Of a stretch of DNA of 64,000 nucleotides, positions 1 through 10,960 are shown in pieces. The stretch covers positions 125,464,886 to 125,528,885 of the forward strand of contig CM040126.1 in NCBI GenBank assembly GCA_022559845.1, in the 5' to 3' direction. Within the stretch, counting starts at the first letter, position 1; every line of letters starts with the position of its first letter. The position numbers and the translations under genes were made by a program. Under the pieces are notes generated by a model. The model did no database searches. It was not told the DNA's origin and saw nothing but the letters and a program-made list of their open reading frames with translations. This DNA comes from Amorphophallus konjac. Lineage: Eukaryota; Streptophyta; Magnoliopsida; Alismatales; Araceae.

Positions 1-1506
1 GGTCGCCCCAGAGAAGTCCGGCCGGACAGGATTGTCCCGATTGTCCAGACCGACAACAGGTTCCGCATTCTGGCCCCTAGGAGAGCCAACTGGGAAGCCG
101 ATGAAAGGAAGCCGCTGGCGCCCAAGCCAGCAAGGTACAAACAGGTCTGGCGGCCAAAGAAGATTCAAAGTTGGGCCCCAGCTCGGTCTGAGAAGAAGGC
201 TACTGAGGATGTTGTTGCCCGCTTCAGGGCAGGAAGTAGAAGAGAAGAAAGAAACTACAGAAGGGATGCCAGTGCTGCTTACCCCAAAGCTCTGGGGAGG
301 AGAGATGAAAAGAATTATGAAGGAAGAAATCTGATTACTACTCGCCCCGTGATGAAGGGCAGAAGATATGAGAAGAAGGAAGACCTTACTGTCACCCATC
401 CCAAGGCCAAAGGCAAAGTATGGCAAAGGAAGAACTATGATGACACTGCCAACTGCTGCCAAGATGGCGATATGGGAATGAGCGAACCAGTCACGGTTGC
501 CATTCCGAGAAGACCAAGAGCCTGTGCCAGACAGGCTGACATATTCAGATACTCTAAAGCCGAGCATTTGAATGCTCAGATGACAGGACTGGCTCATCAG
601 CAGAAAAGCCAGGAAAGATTGATACTCTGACCAGAGCCGCGAAGGCACGATCCGGAGGAGATGAAACAAGTGGTCCAAGACTACTTCCATTACCTGGGGA
701 ACTCTGCCCTCGGTCAGCAAAGATTATCCCGTGCTCTGGGCACCGTGGATGAAGAAGAAGGAGAAGCCCTTCAAGAAATGATGTTCGGAGCCTCCTCCTC
801 CGATTCAAATGATTATGAAGAAGGCCGCGAGGCCGGATATGATGAAGAAGACTTGTACAGAGAGGAAGCTGAAGAAAGAGTATCGGTCTTCGACCGACTC
901 AAATACCCTGACCAGGCAAAAAGAAAAGTTTGCAAGCAGAAAGGAAGAATGCAAATCTTCGCCTGTAACATGGCTGGAATCGCCAGGGGGCAGGATATGC
1001 TACCAACTCATCCAGATGAACTGCTCAGGCTGGCTACCAGACCAGGCCCCGTCACAAGAAGAGGCCAGGCTGCAAAAGATAAGATGAAGAATGATGAGGA
1101 AACCCGCAAGATCACCACCATGACAGTCAATGTGGTGACAACAGAAGAAGAGGACAACCCCTTCATTGATGATGCTGAAGGGACTTCAGAAGATGTACAA
1201 ATCCCATCGACTCTGGGTCCCATGATCCAGATGATGTTTAGAAGATATCAACAGGAGATCAGTGCTCTCAGAAGACAGCTAAATGAGAGGCATGAAGCCA
1301 CACCGATCTCCAAGCAAGCCGAACCTGTGGGGCAGACTTCCAGCTCAGCAGAAATGGCTGTCCCAACTAATCCTCTTCCAGCTGATAAGGGTAAAGCTCC
1401 AAGCCAGCCTATCCTACAGCAAGCAGCAGCTCAGCCCTCTACATCTCAGACGCAGCCCGCCGCGCCCACCTTGCGCGCCACTGTGATGACGACTCCTTAC
1501 AGCTAG
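1..1506 (+). pseudogene. Tat#1 N-terminal polyprotein region (ORF1 / pre-gag), partial and broken
   Basis: Frame 1 is open from base 1 to a TGA at 628-630, resumes in the same frame and runs to a TAG at 1504-1506. From there it is in frame with the gag domain. The first part is basic and Arg/Lys rich. The middle is acidic (about 780-910). The end is rich in Pro, Gln, Ala and Ser. It has no catalytic motif. Ogre-type Tat elements carry an extra ORF before gag, and this region sits where such an ORF would lie, but I recognise no specific domain. The start codon is outside the window. An overlapping frame at 32-334 is a shadow, because frame 1 is continuous with the polyprotein. Confidence 0.6.
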
Positions 1507-1560
1507 CAACAAGCTCACTTCTTCCCAGAAGAGATAGATCCAGCCCTGGCCCACAAGCTG

Positions 1561-4428
1561 ATGATTGAAAGAATTGTGGAGATGAAGCTGTCTGAGAAGA
1601 CCGGTGATGGTGTAAATACCTATGATGTATACAAGGTACCGTATCCTCCCCAGTACGCTGCTAAAAGACTACCCCCGGGCGTCAGTAAGCCGTCGAAATT
1701 TGAGAAATTCAACAGCCAGGGCTCTCCCAGGGAGCACATTGCTTACTATACGACAATTATGGACGACCTGGCAGCTGATGAAGCCTATCTGCTTAAGTTC
1801 TTTGGCTCGTCCCTCACTGGGATAGCCTTTGAATGGTATTCAAGCCTGCCCGCTGGATCAGTGGTTGATTGGCCTGATATGCAAAGAAAATTCCGCGATA
1901 GATTTCATGTCACTGAAAGAGAAATTACAATAGCGGAGCTATATGCAACCAAGCAAAGGCAGGATGAAACAGCACTGGACTACATCAAAAGGTGGAGAAA
2001 CTTAGCCATGAGATGCCGAAGACCTCCCCACCAGGAAGATGCAGTGCAGATATGTAAACAGAGCCTCAAGAGAGAGGTGCTAGAAAAGATGATCGGTGCA
2101 GATGTCAGAACATTTGACCGGCTGAATAATATAGTGGCGGAAGTCGAGACGTTCTTGTCCAAGCGTCCGACTGCCAATGCCCCCACTATGCCGAAGGGCA
2201 AAACCAATGACCGACGGCCATCACATACTGAGGCTAATGCCGTCGATTTTAGAACCTTTGAGCAACAGAAAGGGAAAAAGGAAGTAGATGAAGCTCCCCC
2301 GCCTGAGGGTGCAACAGAAAGAAAGGATAAAGTCTCTCTGAGAGACAGAATGAGAAGGGCTTACTCTTTTCCCAAAGATAAGACATCAGCATTATTTAAC
2401 TGGGCATATAAGTTCAACAAGGTAACATTGCCTGAACCGAAGAGACCCGCAGATGCAACAAAGAAAGATGATCCGCTGTTCTGTCCATTTCACCGTGCGC
2501 TGGGGCACGCGATTGAAGATTGTTATGTCTTCAAGGATATCATGGAAGGAATGGTCAAAAAGGGCGAGCTACAGTTGGGTGATTACCAGGTGAAGCCACC
2601 TCATCCGCATGAGCCTCCGCCCTGGAGGATGGCCGCTAATATGATTTCAGTCTATCAGCAGCTGCCTGAAGAAGCCGTTGAAGAATGTACCAGGCATACT
2701 TATGAAGCTTGCCTCCTCACCCCACTGAAAGATCAGGAAGGATGGCAGATGAAGCCCATAAAGAATAGAAAAAAGACTCTTGCAGTCAGCACCAGTGGGG
2801 CAACTATCCGGGGTGTCACCCCAAGGCCTGAGCTGCCTCCAGTAAAGCCAGTATGGCATGCAGCTGAGACCGGGCCAGTCATCCGGATCCCTACTCACAA
2901 CCAGAGGAGACAAACTCCCCTACATGCATATAAAGAAGTAAGTCCTGCAGCCAGGCGTCTACAGCAGTATATCAATGAGCTCGATGAATATGAGCAGAAA
3001 AAGCCCAAAAACCTGCTGATAAAAGACAGTATACTCTGGGAGCAGCTCGAAGAATTGAAAATAAAAGAGCAACTAGAGGCAGAACAAGAAAAAGCTGAAA
3101 ATGAGCCCTTCTGGGGGCAGGAGCCAGCAAAGCCGAATTCCCAGAAGAAGAAGAGACGGCCCAAGTCCAAAAGGGGAAAGAAAGTCACGACAGTACAATG
3201 CAACACCCTATCGGTACTCTTTTCCTTGCCCGGGGAGAATGATGAGGATGAAGCATCAAATGCCCCGCTAGAAGCCAACCATGCTGAGGCCTCTACCTCA
3301 GCCCATGCAACCCGTTCTGGGAAAAGATGGGGGCGCCCGCTACCAGCCAATCATAATATTATATTCAGAGGGGAGCAACCCTATCAGATCCCCGAGCCAG
3401 AGGTACGAGGTGTCCAGGTTCCTCCCCCTGCCAGCTTGTACCAAGAAAAAGAAGAGGCTCCTTCATTCCTGGAATTCTTGTCCAGTTTGGAAAATGAGCA
3501 ATTGGCTCACACTGCTTCAGCTGAGAATAATAAATGCCAGCAGACTGCAGTTAGGAAGCAGAAGCAGCATGAAGAAAATAAAGGAAGTAACCCTCTAGCT
3601 GAAACATGGGTCGTTACTACAGAAGAAGCCTCCCGGGGAACCGATCAAGAGGATGAAACCGGCGCTAGGCAGCAAAGGCCACAAGCACCACATGAACCTC
3701 CAAGACCCCGTTGGGTGGAGGAGATGAGACTGTCTAATGTCCGGGTGGGCAGCCGGATCATGAAAATGCTGAAGAAGCTCCCTACCAGGTTTTCTATCTC
3801 GGAAATCCTCTCTCTGAGTGAAGAGGCTCGCCAAGCCATTATTGATGCCTTGCAATCGCCGGCACAGTATGAAGCACTCTTGACAGAAGTGAATTCTGGT
3901 CCGTCAGTCACATTCACAGAGGATGACATGCGAATCCCAAATTCCGGCCATAACAGACCGCTATATATGAGGGGTTCCCTGAACTGTCAGCCGATAAGCA
4001 GAATACTGGTAGATCCCGGGGCTGCTGTGAACATTCTCCCATACCGCATCTATCAGAAATATTACTTTGATCTACAGCTCACCAAGGTCAGAGACATGAA
4101 GATTGCAGGATTCAACCAAAAGTGTGAGACACCTCTTGGGGTAGCTGATTTCAACCTCACATTGGGAGACCTCACTACAGTGGTGCGATTCTATGTGATC
4201 GACTCCAATACCACGTATAAAGCCCTGCTGGGGAGACCGTGGCTACATGAATACCAAATAGTGCCATCCACACTACATCAGTGCATCAAATACTGCCATG
4301 AAAGAAAAGAAGAGAGGGTGTTTGCGGATCTGCATCCTTTCGAAGTGTTCGAGTGTCATATGCTCGATGCATCCTACTATACCGAGGTGTCGCAAAAGTG
4401 CGAAAGTAAAGAGGCTATGATCAGGTAG
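1561..4428 (+). pseudogene. gag-pro: Tat#1 gag-protease segment
   Basis: This is 955 codons in frame 1. Residues about 40-200 form a typical plant gypsy gag core (motifs KFEKFNSQGSPREHIAYY, FEWYSSLP, and W..MQRKF.DRF). A CPFHRALGH..EDC zinc-binding-like knuckle starts near residue 308. After a long charged linker, an aspartic protease lies near residues 800-920, with the catalytic motif VDPGAAVNILP (Asp near residue 818) and a LLGRPWL flap-end motif. Pro after the catalytic Asp is common in Tat proteases. A TAG at 4426-4428 interrupts the frame, which continues into RT without a shift. The start given is the first Met after the preceding TAG; the real protein would continue from upstream. Confidence 0.88.
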
Positions 4429-5913
4429 AAAAAGCCCGCAATAGAGGCAAGGAATTGGTCTCCACCTCCACCAAAGGGCTATGTTAAAAAGCATAATGTA
4501 TCTCACATCTCTTATGCCGATGACTTTGCTCGGGTTACTCCTCCTAGCGTCCACCCGGATAATGCTGATGAAGAAATGAAACAAAAGTACACTCAGGTGG
4601 AGGTGCCGCAGGGTTTATTTAAACCCGTCGTCAGCCTTGAGTACCAAACGGTGCTACCATTGAAGACTATGGAAATCCCTCGCTTCTGCGAGCCTCCTAT
4701 TATATTCTACACCGGGGAGCCAGTCGAAGAAGATGATCAAGACGGTATGGCCCCTGAAGAAGCTGCAGATCGGATGGTACCGATTACAGGCTTGGATTAT
4801 ACTACCCAACGGGTTTCACAAATGTTCTCCAAAATGCAAATGCCATCAATGCAGCCCGCTGCCCAGAAGAAGGCATTCAAGGAGCTGTGGGATCCGCCTC
4901 GAGATAGTAAAGAACTGAGGAAGATCACTCAACACCCAGGATTGGGTTATACCCTCCAAGAATACTATGAGGCTGAGGTAGACGTCATATCTGTCTCCTA
5001 CCAGCATGAAGACCCTCCCGAGGCGGGATATTACAAATACCCCTCGGAAGATGAAGAAATCATTTATCAATCCATAATGAACAATGAAGCCCCAGACAGT
5101 CTGCCAGAAACAGAGACATCTGATGAGGCAAAGAAAGCTTGGTACTGGGAGGACCTGTCTTCCAAAGAGGATCTATTCCAGGCTGAAGCAAAATTTGATA
5201 CGGGAACCCCGGATGAAGATCAAATAGCCAGAGAGCTGCAGGAGTGTTTAGAGTTCGGACGCATTCTAGAAGAGTTCCGGGCTCTAAAGAATGATGACCT
5301 GTCAAGAGAGCCCACATCAGAAGAGCCTCTAAGAACGGAAGAGTCCACTTCTGAATTTCCTACTGAACTAGCCTCGTCCTCGGGACAGACTGAACAGAAT
5401 CCGGTAATATTGGCCCTATATGATGCACCAGCCTCCGCTGATGACCAGTATGATGAAATAGAGGAGCATGAAACTGAAGAAGATTGCATCCCGGGAGGCT
5501 TTATTGATTTGCAAGAAGCCCCGCCCGAAGTTGAAGACGGGGGCCAAGCCACCGTCGATGAGTTGATAGAAATAAATTTGGGATCCGCAGATGAACCATG
5601 GCCGACATTCCTCAGCGCACTGCTGGAGCCAGATGTCAGGGAACAATATATACAGTTCTTGAAAGAATTTCGAGACTGTTTTGCATGGACATATGATGAA
5701 ATGCCAGGACTGAGCTCTGATGTGGCACAACACCGATTGGCAATAAACCCAGAGGCCAACCCTGTAAAGCAGCCTTCTAGGAGAATGCGTCCTGAATTGA
5801 TAAACCAGATCAACAAAGAGGTTGACAAGCTGATTGATGTAGGCTTTGTCGAAGAAAACCAGTATACTACATGGCTGGCCAATATAATGCCCGTAAAGAA
5901 GAAGAATGGGTAG
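4429..5913 (+). pseudogene. pol: Tat#1 protease-RT linker and RT N-terminus
   Basis: The same frame continues after the TAG at 4426-4428. The first Met is at 4576 and the frame runs to a TAG at 5911-5913. Most of it is an acidic linker typical between protease and RT in Tat elements. From about 5640 the RT N-terminal signature appears: FLKEFRDCFAWTYDEMPGL, then VKQPSRRMRPE, then the palm start ending in MPVKKKNG. The TAG falls inside a conserved RT block just before IRICVDFRDLNKACPKDDFP, so a translated product would lack the RT active site. Confidence 0.85.
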
Positions 5914-6990
5914 ATTAGAATATGTGTTGATTTTCGGGACCTTAATAAGGCTTGCCCGAAAGATGATTTCCCAGTGTCAATCACTGAGGTGATGATCGAT
6001 GCAACTACTGGTCATGAAGCCCTATCATTTATGGATGGGTCATCTGGATACAACCAGATCTGGATTGCTGAAGAAGACAGAGTGCACATTGCATTCCGCA
6101 CTCCGAAGGGAGTATTTCACTACAAAAGGATGCCGTTCGGCCTCAAGAATGCCGGCGCTACTTACCAAAGAGCTATGACAAAGATCTTTGATGACCTGCT
6201 CTTCAAAAAGGTAGAGTGCTACATTGATGATCTGGTGATAAAAACCAGCAAAAGAGAAGATCATTTGCAAGACCTAAGGATAGTATTCCAGAGGTTGCGC
6301 AGATATGAACTCAAGATGAATCCTATGAAATGCGCCTTTGACGTGTCCAGTGGAAAATTCCTCGGATTTATTGTTCGACATAGGGGTATTGAAATTGATC
6401 CATCCAAGATTAAAGCTATCCAGGAGCTCCCTCCACCAAGGAATCTGCACGAGTTGAGATCTCTGCAAGGGCGCCTAGCTTATGTCCGACGATTTATATC
6501 AAATCTCTCAGGAAGATGTCATCCCTTTCACAAGCTCATGATGAAAGATGTACCGTTCCTCTGGGACGATGGATGTCAGGAGGCCTTTGAAAAACTGAAA
6601 GAATATCTTAAAACCCCTCCAGTACTGGGGGCACCCGTTAAGGGCAGACCCTTGATACTGTATATCGCAGCCACATACTGTTCCCTGGGGGCAATGCTGG
6701 CACAGATAAATGTGGAAGGTAAAGAACAAGCCCTGTACTACCTAAGTAGGAGGCTGATGAGAACCGAAGAAAGCTACAGCTATATAGAAAAGACATGCTT
6801 GGCACTAGTCTTTGCCGTCAAAAAGCTCCGGCACTATATGCTGTCACATGAAATCAGATTGATATCTGCAGCAGATCCACTCAAATACATATTGACTCAG
6901 CCAGTACTGAAAGGCCGGTTGGGCAAATGGGCAGTAATTCTGATGGAATTCGATATCACATATATACCCCAGAGGGCAATAAAAGGATAG
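5914..6990 (+). pseudogene. pol: Tat#1 reverse transcriptase core and gypsy RNase H
   Basis: The frame continues from the TAG at 5911-5913. Visible RT motifs are ICVDFRDLNKACPKDDFP, SFMDGSSGYNQI, FGLKNAGATYQRAM and the active-site YIDDL at 6220-6234. Thumb motifs follow (FLGFIVRHRGIEIDPSKI, LRSLQGRLAYVRRFI). The native RNase H comes next (PLILYIAATYCSLGAML, ALYYLSRRL, YSYIEKTCLAL). Its first catalytic Asp position is not conserved, which is usual in Tat elements that carry a second RNase H. A TAG at 6988-6990 ends the segment, two codons before the next Met-initiated frame. Confidence 0.9.
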
Positions 6991-8910
6991 GCCGTGGCTG
7001 ATTTCTTCGCGGAGCATCCTGTGCTGGAGAATGATATGTTGGGGACTGAATTACCCGATGATGAGACACTCGAGGCCTGTCAAGCTCAGCCAGTTATGTG
7101 GCAACTGTTCTTCGATGGAGCATCCAGAACGGAGACAGATTCCGATGGAAAGACCAGGGTACGGGCTGGAGCCGGTATTGTACTGAAATCACCAGAGGGG
7201 GAAGTTGTACATACTTCCTGTTCTATAAACAAGCCATGCACCAATAATGAAGCCGAATATGAAGCTCTGATAATCGGACTCAATATCAGCCTCAACATGG
7301 GTATCCAGATGCTTCAGGTATTCGGGGATTCGATGTTGATAATAAAGCAAATCCAAGGGGAGTTCGAAGTGCGAAAGCCAGAACTAAATCCCTATCACCA
7401 GAAAGCTGTACGCCTCATGGCAGAGTTCTATCATATTGAACTCAAACATGTGGGCCGTGGACATAATGCCCAGGCTGATGCGCTGGCAAAGCTGGCCAAC
7501 TCGCTAGCAGTCTCGCCAGATGAAACACTGAACATTGTTGTTATGAACCGGCGGCAAGTCCCTAGTATGCTAGAAGGGTGCCCCGAAGAGGAAGAAGTTG
7601 CCACTATCAGCGCAGTACAGGCATCTGATTGGAGACAGCACTTGCTACAGTGGTTTCTGCACCGACAGCTGCCACAGAAAAGGGAGGAAAAGATGAAGCT
7701 CCTGAGGACCAAAGAGTCCTATGAATTCAGAAATGGAACTTTATTCCGAATAATGGCGGATGCACGCAAAAAGATTCTACTCCGCTGCCTGTCCACTGAG
7801 GAAGCTTGGCAGGCGATGAAAGAGATACACGCTGGGACAGTAGGCGCCCACCAGGCTGGCCCCAAGATGAAGATAGAAATCAAGAAGCTGGGCTACTATT
7901 GGCCTACTATGTTTGAAGACTGCTGTAAATTTGCAAAGTCATGCCAGAAGTGTCAGGAGCATGCTACCGTACCTAGAAGGCCACCTGCAACTCTGCACCC
8001 TACAGTTCCTAGCTGGCCATTTGCACAATGGGGAACTGATGTAGTCGGGCCACTGCCGACTTCCTCGGCCAGTCATAAGTACATATTGGCCATGACAGAT
8101 TACTTCTCCCGATGGGCGGAAGCTGTAGCATTAAGAGAAGTGACTGGTGAACTGGTCGCCAGATTTATCAAGCAGAATATTATCTTCCGGTTCGGGATCC
8201 CCAACCGAATAATATCTGATAATGAAAGTCATTTCAGAAATCAGAAAATCTATCAACTTGCCGAGAAATATAAGATTGAATGGAGAACCTCCACCCCCTA
8301 CAATCCCCAGGCAAACGGATTGGCAGAAGCTTTTAACAAGACTTTGTGCACCTTGCTAGCCAAGGTTGTCAGTTCTAATAAAAAGGACTGGGAAGAAAAG
8401 ATGTATGAAGCTCTGTGGGCATACCGCACCGTCTTTAAGACACCTACAGGGTGCTCACCATACTCATTGGTATACGGCTCGGAGGCAGTAGTTCCACTAG
8501 AGCTGGAAGTCCCGTCACTCAGAGTGGCAATCCAATATGGCCTGGCCCATGGTGAACAAACAAATGCTGAAAGAAGGTTAGAAGAACTGGCTGAATTGGA
8601 AGGAAAGCGCCTCCAAGCTCAGAAGAATATCCAAATGTATCAGGCCCGCATGGCCGCTGCATTCAATAAACTCGTAAAAGGACGAGAATTCAAGAAAGGT
8701 GACCTCGTCATGGTCAAGAAAAAAGAAGTCATGGCGTCCAACCCAAAAGGAAAGCTAAATGCTAATTGGGGAGGTCCTTATGTGATACAAAGGGTCTATG
8801 AAGGAGGGCCCTATGTAGTGGTTAACCATCGAGGGGAAATTCAGTTCTCGCCGCTCAACGGTAAACACCTCAAGCTGTATCATGCTGCACAACCAATATT
8901 CCCCGAGTAA
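6991..8910 (+). CDS. int: Tat#1 archaeal-type RNase H plus integrase
   Basis: This 638-codon open segment is in the same frame as the preceding RT. From about residue 35 (7096) an archaeal/plant-type RNase H is seen with all four acidic residues: FFDGAS, NNEAEYEAL, FGDSMLI and AQADALA. The integrase zinc-binding HHCC domain follows (HAGTVGAHQAG then CCKFAKSCQKCQ). The DDE core has Asp in WGTDVVGP, Asp in IISDNESHF and Glu in NGLAEAFNKTL. The C-terminal GPY/F-like end is LNANWGGPYVIQRVYEGGPY. No stop interrupts it. The first Met is at 6994, but it is really the C-terminal part of a polyprotein that is broken upstream. It ends at TAA 8908-8910. Confidence 0.93.
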   Translation, partial: AVADFFAEHPVLENDMLGTELPDDETLEACQAQPVMWQLFFDGASRTETDSDGKTRVRAGAGIVLKSPEGEVVHTSCSINKPCTNNEAEYEALIIGLNISLNMGIQMLQVFGDSMLIIKQIQGEFEVRKPELNPYHQKAVRLMAEFYHIELKHVGRGHNAQADALAKLANSLAVSPDETLNIVVMNRRQVPSMLEGCPEEEEVATISAVQASDWRQHLLQWFLHRQLPQKREEKMKLLRTKESYEFRNGTLFRIMADARKKILLRCLSTEEAWQAMKEIHAGTVGAHQAGPKMKIEIKKLGYYWPTMFEDCCKFAKSCQKCQEHATVPRRPPATLHPTVPSWPFAQWGTDVVGPLPTSSASHKYILAMTDYFSRWAEAVALREVTGELVARFIKQNIIFRFGIPNRIISDNESHFRNQKIYQLAEKYKIEWRTSTPYNPQANGLAEAFNKTLCTLLAKVVSSNKKDWEEKMYEALWAYRTVFKTPTGCSPYSLVYGSEAVVPLELEVPSLRVAIQYGLAHGEQTNAERRLEELAELEGKRLQAQKNIQMYQARMAAAFNKLVKGREFKKGDLVMVKKKEVMASNPKGKLNANWGGPYVIQRVYEGGPYVVVNHRGEIQFSPLNGKHLKLYHAAQPIFPE

Positions 8911-8920
8911 TCGAGCAGAT

Positions 8921-9300
8921 GCCACCTTTCCTTGGCTTAGTGGCATCCCGCCCTAGCCGAGATATACCCCTTCCTTGGCTTAGTGGCATCCCGCCCTAGC
9001 CGAGATATACCCCTTCCTTGGCTTAGTGGCATCCCGCCTTAGCCGAGATACACCTTTCCTTGGCTTAGTGGCATCCGGCCCTAGCCGAGATACGCCTTTC
9101 CTTGGCTTAGTGGCATCCCGCCTTAGCCGAGATACACCTTTCCTTGGCTTAGTGGCATCCCGTCCTAGCCGAGATACACCCTTTTTTTTGGCTTAGTGGC
9201 ATCCCGCCCTAGCCGAGATACACCCTTTCCTTGGATTAGTGGCACTCTGTCCTAGCCGAGCTACACCCTTTCTTGGTATAACGGCGCTCCGCCCTAACCA
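8921..9300 (+). repeat. Tat#1 tandem repeat, about 43-45 bp x 8-9, just after integrase
   Basis: The unit TTGGCTTAGTGGCATCCCGC is followed by a CTAGCCGAGATACACC-like tail and repeats head to tail, with point changes that increase to the right. GGCTTAG and CTAGCC within each unit form an imperfect inverted pair. It begins 11 bp after the integrase stop and marks the start of the non-coding 3' part. No gene is seen in it. Confidence 0.9.
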
Positions 9301-9409
9301 AGCCATCCCTCATCATGATCCAATGGCATTCCGACTTGTCACCCTCAAAAAAAAGAAGGGAAGAGAGAATAAAACAATAAAAAAAAATGGGGTTAAAAAT
9401 AGAGATACC
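9301..9409. other. Tat#1 A-rich transition with no gene
   Basis: This short A/T-rich stretch (runs of A at 9346-9390) lies between the 43-bp repeat and the structured hairpin block. The short ORFs here show no known domain and are treated as chance. Confidence 0.5.
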
Positions 9410-9602
9410 CCGCCAGTCTTGTTCAGGTTTTCTGAGCAAGGGCAAAAATGGCTAAAACCCAGCTGTGGTGAAAACCCGAAAGGGCACTACAGGTAAAATC
9501 GGGTACCCCGCCACGTGAAAACCCGAAAGGGCACGTGGGCAAAAGCAAGAGGGGGCTGGCTCCGGCGAAAACCCGAAAGGGTGCTTGAGTCAGTAATGTG
9601 GT
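9410..9602 (+). repeat. Tat#1 three-hairpin block, copy 1
   Basis: Three successive units share GAAAACCCGAAAGGG. In each, CCC-GAAA-GGG can form a 3-bp stem closed by a GNRA-type tetraloop. It is extended past an AAAA bulge by flanking arms: CTGTGGTG with CACTACAG, CCACGTG with CACGTGG, and a longer GGCTCCGGCG with TGCTTGAGTC. A second copy at 10733-10955 keeps the pairing while changing bases. It may be a structured RNA signal of the element; the function is not known to me. Confidence 0.65.
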
Positions 9603-9639
9603 GATCCTAAAGAAACCTCACCTCCCGCATAGACTTCTA

Positions 9640-10660
9640 GTTGATCGATCGGCACCTTGCCCGATCAACGATCAAACCCACCCAGTACAAACCCTACGTC
9701 TGTCCTGATAAAACCCTCATACCTTGCCAAAGTCCCACCATGGTGAAGTCCACCATTGATCGATTGGCGCACTGCCCGATCAATGACGAAAACCTATCCA
9801 GGCTAAACCCTACGTCTATCCTGATGAAACATCTGAAATCTTTGCATTGGTATAAACCCAATACCGATGATGAAACCTGCTGTTGATCGATTGGCGCACT
9901 GCCCGATCAATGATAAAAACCTATCCAGTTTAGACCCTACGTCTATCCTGATGAAACATCTGAAATCTTTGCATTGGTATAAACCCAATACCGATGATGA
10001 AACCCGCTGTTGATCGATTGGCGCACTGCCCGATTAATGATGAAAATCTATCCAGGCTAGACCCTACGTCTATCCTGATGAAACATCTGAAATCTTTGCA
10101 TTGGTATAAACCCAATACCGATGATGAAACCTGCTGTTGATCGATTGGCGCACTGCCCGATCAATGATAAAAACCTATCCAGTTTAGACCCTACGTCTAT
10201 CCTGATGAAACATCTGAAATCTTTGCATTGGTATAAACCCAATACCGATGATGAAACCTGCTGTTGATCGATTGGCGCACTGCCCGATCAATGATGAAAA
10301 CCTGTCCGGGCTAGACCCCACGTCTATCCTGATGAAACATATGAGATCCTTGCATTGGTATAAACCCAATACCGATGATGAAACCTACTGTTGATCGATT
10401 GGCGCACTGCCCGATCAATGATGAAAACCTATCCAGTTTAGACCCTACGTCTATCCTGATGAAACATATGAAATCCCTACATTGGTATAAATCCAATATC
10501 GATGATGAAACCTGCTGTTGATCGATTGGCGCACTGCCCGATCAATGATAAAATATGTCCAGTTTAGACCTTACGTCTATCCTGATGAAGCCTATGAAAT
10601 CCTTGCATCGGTATAGACCCAATACCGATGATAAGAGCAACCACTGATGAAGCAGCACGT
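9640..10660 (+). repeat. Tat#1 127-bp tandem array
   Basis: About seven head-to-tail copies of a 127-bp unit occupy 9756-10640, with a degenerate copy before them. Each unit has three sub-blocks, each a potential hairpin followed by a TGATGAAA-like tail: TTGATCG...CGATCAA; a TAGACCCTACGTCTATCC block; and GGTAT...ATACC. A series of 61-residue minus-strand ORFs spaced exactly 127 bp apart is produced by the repeat and is not coding. Confidence 0.9.
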
Positions 10661-10688
10661 CGCATGATCCGTGCTAAAAATCCCAATT

Positions 10689-10725
<37 letters not shown>
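10689..10725. repeat. (AT)n microsatellite
   Basis: An uninterrupted alternating AT run lies between the 127-bp array and the second three-hairpin block. Confidence 0.95.
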
Positions 10726-10726
<1 letters not shown>

Positions 10727-10732
10727 AATAAA

Positions 10733-10960
10733 AAAAGATGGGGTTAAAAATAGAGATACCCCGCCAGACTTGTTCGGACATTCTGAACAAGGGCAAAATT
10801 GGCCAAAACCCAGCTGTGGTGAAAACCCGAAAGGGCACTGCAGGCAAAATCGGGTACCCCGCCACGTGAAAACCTGAAAGGGCGCGTGGGCAAAAGCAAG
10901 AGGGGGCTGGCTCCGGTGAAAACCCGAAAGGGCGCTTGGGTCAGTAATGTGGTAATTCGA
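10733..10960 (+). repeat. Tat#1 three-hairpin block, copy 2
   Basis: This is a dispersed duplicate of 9410-9602 in the same order and orientation. Differences such as CACTACAG to CACTGCAG and CACGTGG to CGCGTGG keep the stems by wobble pairing. One loop-closing CCC has changed to CCT. Confidence 0.65.

Noticed and set aside
32..334. Plus-strand ORF of 100 codons at the window start
   Set aside because: It lies in frame 2, whereas frame 1 is open from base 1 and is continuous with the polyprotein. This ORF is a shadow.
9803..10496. Series of five 61-residue minus-strand ORFs exactly 127 bp apart
   Set aside because: They are the translation of a non-coding tandem repeat; spacing equals the repeat period and no domain is present.
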